DNA from: an uncultured Bacillota bacterium
GTDB taxonomy: Bacteria; Bacillota_I; Bacilli_A; RF39; UBA660
DNA: 9,557 nt
Assembly: GCA_947179265.1 (NCBI GenBank)
Contig: CAMXBB010000033.1
Span: 1 to 9,557 of the forward strand
Direction: 5' to 3'
The notes under the pieces are model-generated. The model worked only from the letters and a program-made list of their open reading frames with translations. It ran no database searches and was not told the origin of the DNA. The position numbers and the translations under genes are program-made. Shown here piece after piece: positions 7,069-9,557 of the stretch (its first letter is position 1; each line of letters opens with the position of its first letter).

Positions 7069-8067
7069 ATGAAAAAAGTAGCAATTAATGGATTTGGACG
7101 TATCGGTCGTATAGCATTTAGAGAACTTATGAATGATAAAGAATTAGAGGTAGTAGCAATTAATGATTTAACAAGTGTTGAAGATTTGTATTATTTATTA
7201 AAATATGATTCTAACTTTCGCATGTTTGATGCCAGTAAGATTAGTTATACTGAATCAGGATTTGTTTTAAATGGTAGAGAAATAAAGGTATATAAGGAAC
7301 AAGATGCTAATAACTTACCATGGAAAGAACTAAATGTTGATGTAGTACTTGAATGTACAGGTTTTTATACAAGTGAAGAAAAAGCTATGGCGCATATCAA
7401 TGCTGGAGCAAAACATGTAATTATCTCAGCACCAGCTAAAGGAAATATTAAAACAATCGTATATGGAGTAAATAGTAATATCTTAGATGGAACAGAAAAG
7501 ATTATCTCAGCAGCAAGTTGTACAACTAACTGTCTTGCCCCAGTATTACATATATTAGATAATAACTTTAAAGTTATTAAGGGATATATGACAACAATAC
7601 ATGCAACAACTAATGATCAAACTACATTAGATATAGCACATAAAAAAGGAGCATTCTCGAGACGTGGAAGAAGTGCCATGACTAATATAATTCCTGCCAG
7701 TACTGGAGCTGCTTCAGCTATTGGTAAAGTATTACCACATCTTGAAGGAAAACTATCTGGTTCAGCATTTAGAGTTCCAACAATCGATGGTTCTGTAATT
7801 GATTTAACTTTAGAATTGGGAACAAAAGTAACTAAAGAAGATATTAATGAAGCATTTAGAATAAATATTAATGAAGTGATTGATATTACCTTTGATCCAA
7901 TTGCATCAAGTGATGTTATTGGTAAATCAACTGGAGCATTAGTTGATGGATTGTTAACAGAAGTTTTAGATGATGAAAGTGGTCAAATGGTAAAAGTAGT
8001 TGCTTGGTATGATAATGAACTAGGTTATACTAAACAAATGATAAGAACAATGAAAGTATTAGTTTAA
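7069..8067 (+). CDS. gap: Glyceraldehyde-3-phosphate dehydrogenase
   Basis: This 332-residue phosphorylating GAPDH oxidises glyceraldehyde 3-phosphate to 1,3-bisphosphoglycerate in glycolysis. The start at ATG 7069 gives the canonical N-terminus with the Rossmann motif NGFGRIGR (7-14). Asp33 in AINDL favours NAD over NADP. Catalytic Cys151 is in SAASCTTNCLAP and His178 is in TTIHATTNDQ; phosphate-site and C-terminal signatures are STGAAS, RVPT and AWYDNELGYTKQM. Deviations from typical GapA include HATTNDQ for HAYTNDQ, GAAS for GAAK, Ile-Ala where Leu-Pro often sits near the cofactor, and a slightly longer S-loop with HKKGAFSRRGRSA. Coenzyme preference is thus not certain. It follows the nucleoside kinase by 4 nt. 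No cggR precedes it and no pgk follows it. Two tandem TAA stops overlap a terminator. Confidence 0.97.
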   Translation: MKKVAINGFGRIGRIAFRELMNDKELEVVAINDLTSVEDLYYLLKYDSNFRMFDASKISYTESGFVLNGREIKVYKEQDANNLPWKELNVDVVLECTGFYTSEEKAMAHINAGAKHVIISAPAKGNIKTIVYGVNSNILDGTEKIISAASCTTNCLAPVLHILDNNFKVIKGYMTTIHATTNDQTTLDIAHKKGAFSRRGRSAMTNIIPASTGAASAIGKVLPHLEGKLSGSAFRVPTIDGSVIDLTLELGTKVTKEDINEAFRININEVIDITFDPIASSDVIGKSTGALVDGLLTEVLDDESGQMVKVVAWYDNELGYTKQMIRTMKVLV

Positions 8068-8097
8068 TAAACAGAGAAATCTGTTTATTTTCTTTTT
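8066..8097 (+). terminator. Rho-independent terminator overlapping the gap stop codon
   Basis: AATAAACAGA (8066-8075) pairs perfectly with TCTGTTTATT (8080-8089) around a GAAA tetraloop, followed by TTCTTTTT. The left arm begins inside the gap stop codon. It closes the kinase-gap transcript. Confidence 0.87.
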
Positions 8098-8102
8098 ATA
8101 CA

Positions 8103-8111
8103 TGATATAAT
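8103..8111 (+). promoter_or_regulatory. Extended -10 promoter for the cohesin/dockerin-like gene
   Basis: TGATATAAT is an extended -10 identical to that of the kinase gene. The -35 position falls in the right arm of the gap terminator (GTTTAT at 8083-8088 with 17-bp spacing) and is weak. The predicted leader is about 13 nt, ending in AAGGTGAT. Confidence 0.5.
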
Positions 8112-8132
8112 ATTATCATAAGGTGATAATAT
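8110..8132 (+). repeat. Inverted repeat over the ribosome binding site and start of the 8131 gene
   Basis: ATATTATCA (8110-8118) and TGATAATAT (8124-8132) are perfect 9-bp arms around TAAGG, with the ribosome binding site across the loop and right arm and the start codon at the end. If transcribed whole it could hide the start codon. If transcription starts near 8118, as the -10 predicts, it exists only in DNA. It is AT-rich and may be fortuitous. Confidence 0.45.
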
Positions 8133-9348
8133 GAAATATATAAAATATTTTCTTTTATTTTTCATAAGTTTATTAATACTTAATGTTAATGTTTTAGCAG
8201 CATCTTCTAAGTTTGAACCTATCTTAGATGTTGAAACCGAAATAATCGATAATCAAGTCTTTTTGATTATTGGTTATGAAGGTGAAGACGTACTCGCATT
8301 AACTCAAGAAATAGCATATGAAAATAAATATTTAGAGTTAGTTAATATAGCTCCATTAGGTGATTTTGAAATTACTCAAGGAGTAAAAAAGGATCAAGGA
8401 ACATATAGTACAGTTAAGATATTAGCTGATTCTAATAAAGTATATAATGATGTAAAATATGCTATTTTAGTTTTTGATATAAAGGAAGCATTTAGAGTAG
8501 GTAAAAGTGCAACAGTATTTTTATATAACTATGATTCTATTGGACCAAATAAAGATAAATATCGTCATAAAGGATTTGAAATAGAAGTAAAAAGAGATAC
8601 TGCTACCGAAGCTATGTTTTTAAAAAATCCAATTGATAATATGACTAAAACAAAACATTGGTTTAGGGAGCATTTAATTATTTTTATAATAATATTTATT
8701 TTAATAATTTTAGGAATACTATTTATATTCTTAATTCCTAGTACTAGAAAAGAAGAAAATCGAAGTAAGGATCTTAAGAAAAAAATAGCAACTGCCACTG
8801 ATAAAAAGAACTCTATTGCACCTATTAAATTGGATCAAGAATTTATTAGTAGTTTAGGAGAAGAGAAAAAAGAGGTTGATATGAGTGGAGCTATTGAAGT
8901 AAGCGATGTAAAACCATTTGGTAATGCTGCAAGTAGATTTGATCAAAAGACTGATGCTGAAAATGCTGCATTAAACGTTAGTGCCGATGCCTTTGCTCTA
9001 GAAGCAAGTGGAATGAAAGATTTAGAAGAAGACGATGAAGATGATGAGGTTGAAGTACTCAGTAGTGATGATTCAAGTGATGATAAAATCGATACACTTG
9101 GTTTATTTATAATAATCTTTATAACTTCTACATTGTTTATTGGGGCAGTAGGAGCAATTGAATATAATATTACTGATTTAAAAGAAAATATTGTTAATGA
9201 TTTAAAATATGATAAAGAACTTGATTATAATAATGATGGTAAAATTGATTTAGCTGATTTACTTGAAACTAAAGATTTAAATAATATTGAACAAGATAAA
9301 GAACTATATGATGTACCAAATTATGAACCAATAGAACCAATAGATTAA
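8131..9348 (+). CDS. Membrane protein with cohesin-like outer domain and dockerin-like C-terminal calcium loop
   Basis: This 405-residue protein begins with a clear signal peptide (hydrophobic core about 6-22, likely cleavage after VLA-23). Residues about 28-152 are a beta-rich domain resembling cohesin: ILDVETEIIDNQVFLIIGYEGED, with KYLELVNI and YAILVFDIKEAF. A first membrane segment spans 182-202 and is followed by TRKEENRSKDLKKK, placing the next ~120 residues in the cytoplasm. That stretch ends in a very acidic run (297-321). A second membrane segment (323-343) returns the chain outside. The C-terminal tail carries one EF-hand-type loop, DYNNDGKIDLAD (365-376), followed by LLETKDL, typical of half a dockerin type I repeat. 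Cohesin and dockerin parts normally bind each other between proteins in extracellular assemblies; here both are on one chain. The domain calls are by eye and the role is unknown. Its own promoter and terminator flank it. Confidence 0.85.
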   Translation: MKYIKYFLLFFISLLILNVNVLAASSKFEPILDVETEIIDNQVFLIIGYEGEDVLALTQEIAYENKYLELVNIAPLGDFEITQGVKKDQGTYSTVKILADSNKVYNDVKYAILVFDIKEAFRVGKSATVFLYNYDSIGPNKDKYRHKGFEIEVKRDTATEAMFLKNPIDNMTKTKHWFREHLIIFIIIFILIILGILFIFLIPSTRKEENRSKDLKKKIATATDKKNSIAPIKLDQEFISSLGEEKKEVDMSGAIEVSDVKPFGNAASRFDQKTDAENAALNVSADAFALEASGMKDLEEDDEDDEVEVLSSDDSSDDKIDTLGLFIIIFITSTLFIGAVGAIEYNITDLKENIVNDLKYDKELDYNNDGKIDLADLLETKDLNNIEQDKELYDVPNYEPIEPID

Positions 9349-9355
9349 TTAAGAT

Positions 9356-9394
9356 TAAAAGACAAATGAGTAAAAATTATTTGTCTTTTATTAT
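9356..9394 (+). terminator. Rho-independent terminator after the cohesin/dockerin-like gene
   Basis: TAAAAGACAAAT (9356-9367) pairs with ATTTGTCTTTTA (9379-9390), a perfect 12-bp stem with an 11-nt loop, followed by TTAT. The right arm includes the TTTT run needed for release. It begins 8 nt after the stop codon. Confidence 0.78.
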
Positions 9395-9412
9395 GTAAAA
9401 ATATTTACATAA
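9391..9412. repeat. 22-bp inverted repeat downstream of the last terminator
   Basis: TTATGTAAA (9391-9399) and TTTACATAA (9404-9412) are perfect 9-bp arms around AATA. It begins directly after the terminator stem and lies 17 bp upstream of a TTGACA. It could be an operator, a second weak hairpin, or chance in AT-rich sequence. I cannot assign it to a known regulator. Confidence 0.5.
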
Positions 9413-9428
9413 AACGTCAAAATTTTTA

Positions 9429-9457
9429 TTGACAAAACAGTTAGGGCTTGCTAAAAA
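9429..9457 (+). promoter_or_regulatory. Possible promoter for a gene beyond the right end
   Basis: TTGACA (9429-9434) is followed after 17 bp by TAAAAA (9452-9457), preceded by TGC, giving an extended -10 layout. The stretch upstream is AT-rich. The -10 merges into a 19-A run that may be sequencing error, so the original -10 could have been closer to TATAAT. No gene follows within the window. Confidence 0.4.
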
Positions 9458-9471
9458 AAAAAAAAAAAAAA
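9453..9471 (+). repeat. Run of 19 A residues
   Basis: Nineteen consecutive A are followed by TGT and nine more A. No comparable homopolymer exists elsewhere in the window. Given the adapter-like end just downstream, this is probably low-quality sequence rather than a genuine tract. Confidence 0.8.
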
Positions 9472-9519
9472 TGTAAAAAAAAATGTACAAGAGGTTTGAA
9501 TTTAAAAATAAAATAGTAC

Positions 9520-9557
9520 ATGTCTATTAAACAAAACACCGAGCCCACGACAAACAT
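9520..9557 (+). other. Probable Illumina Nextera adapter read-through at the contig end (artefact)
   Basis: Aligned without gaps, 9520-9538 matches the 19-bp Tn5 mosaic end CTGTCTCTTATACACATCT at 13 of 19 positions. 9539-9553 matches the following adapter part CCGAGCCCACGAGAC at 13 of 15, with CCGAGCCCACGA exact at 9539-9550. Seven of the eight mismatches are A in the window, as expected of poor base calls. The short GC-rich block is also foreign to this AT-rich sequence. The last bases would then be index sequence, not genome. Confidence 0.85.

Noticed and set aside
8565..8798. 77-codon open frame on the minus strand
   Set aside because: It is antisense to the region encoding the first membrane segment of the 8131 gene; its hydrophobicity mirrors that AT-rich segment.
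9453..9557. Phage/mobile-element end or regulatory A-tract at the right border
   Set aside because: The adapter match and A-biased mismatches make a sequencing or assembly artefact the better explanation.
1..9557. CRISPR array, tRNA/rRNA gene, riboswitch, insertion sequence or defence system
   Set aside because: No regularly spaced repeats, RNA-gene signatures, transposase, nuclease or toxin-antitoxin genes were seen; spacers between genes are all under 130 bp except the gene-free right end.

Overview
The window is very AT-rich and densely coded. It looks like part of a chromosome from an uncultured low-GC Firmicutes/Bacilli lineage of the Erysipelotrichales/RF39 type, close to the root of the Mollicutes. 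That placement is inferred from gene content, base composition and strong AGGTGAT-type ribosome binding sites. TGA acts as a stop here: it ends the 213-aa gene at 1620 inside a terminator hairpin, and it ends the kinase gene at 7064 just before gap. The Mycoplasma code, in which TGA is Trp, is therefore unlikely.

Layout. A yvcK gene (27-977) is followed after 1 nt by a small helical protein of unknown function (979-1620) and a terminator. A consensus SigA-type promoter then drives a 726-aa protein with BspA-like leucine-rich repeats and a long helical tail but no signal peptide (1707-3887). A terminator and promoter lead into whiA (3972-4883). whiA converges on clpP (minus strand, 4914-5498), and one hairpin separates the two. 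From a 123-bp divergent spacer, a two-gene unit runs right: a uridine-kinase-like nucleoside kinase (5622-7064) and glyceraldehyde-3-phosphate dehydrogenase (7069-8067, 4-nt gap). The last gene (8131-9348) encodes a secreted/membrane protein with a cohesin-like outer domain, two membrane segments and a dockerin-like calcium loop. The final ~210 bases carry no gene.

Most of the window is housekeeping: cell-wall/central-carbon regulation (YvcK), division/sporulation-type regulator (WhiA), proteolysis (ClpP), nucleoside salvage and glycolysis. In many Firmicutes yvcK and whiA are adjacent, with clpP nearby. Here two lineage-specific genes sit between them. Expression signals are extremely compact: terminators overlap stop codons, promoters abut or overlap terminators, and predicted 5' leaders are about 13-19 nt.

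The last ~38 bases (9520-9557) match the Illumina Nextera transposase adapter at 26 of 34 positions, including an exact CCGAGCCCACGA, and nearly all mismatches read as A. A 19-A run lies shortly upstream. The right end is most likely adapter read-through or low-quality assembly and should not be interpreted biologically. I see no convincing new multi-gene system. The most notable biology is the cohesin-plus-dockerin membrane protein and the cytoplasmic leucine-rich-repeat protein.
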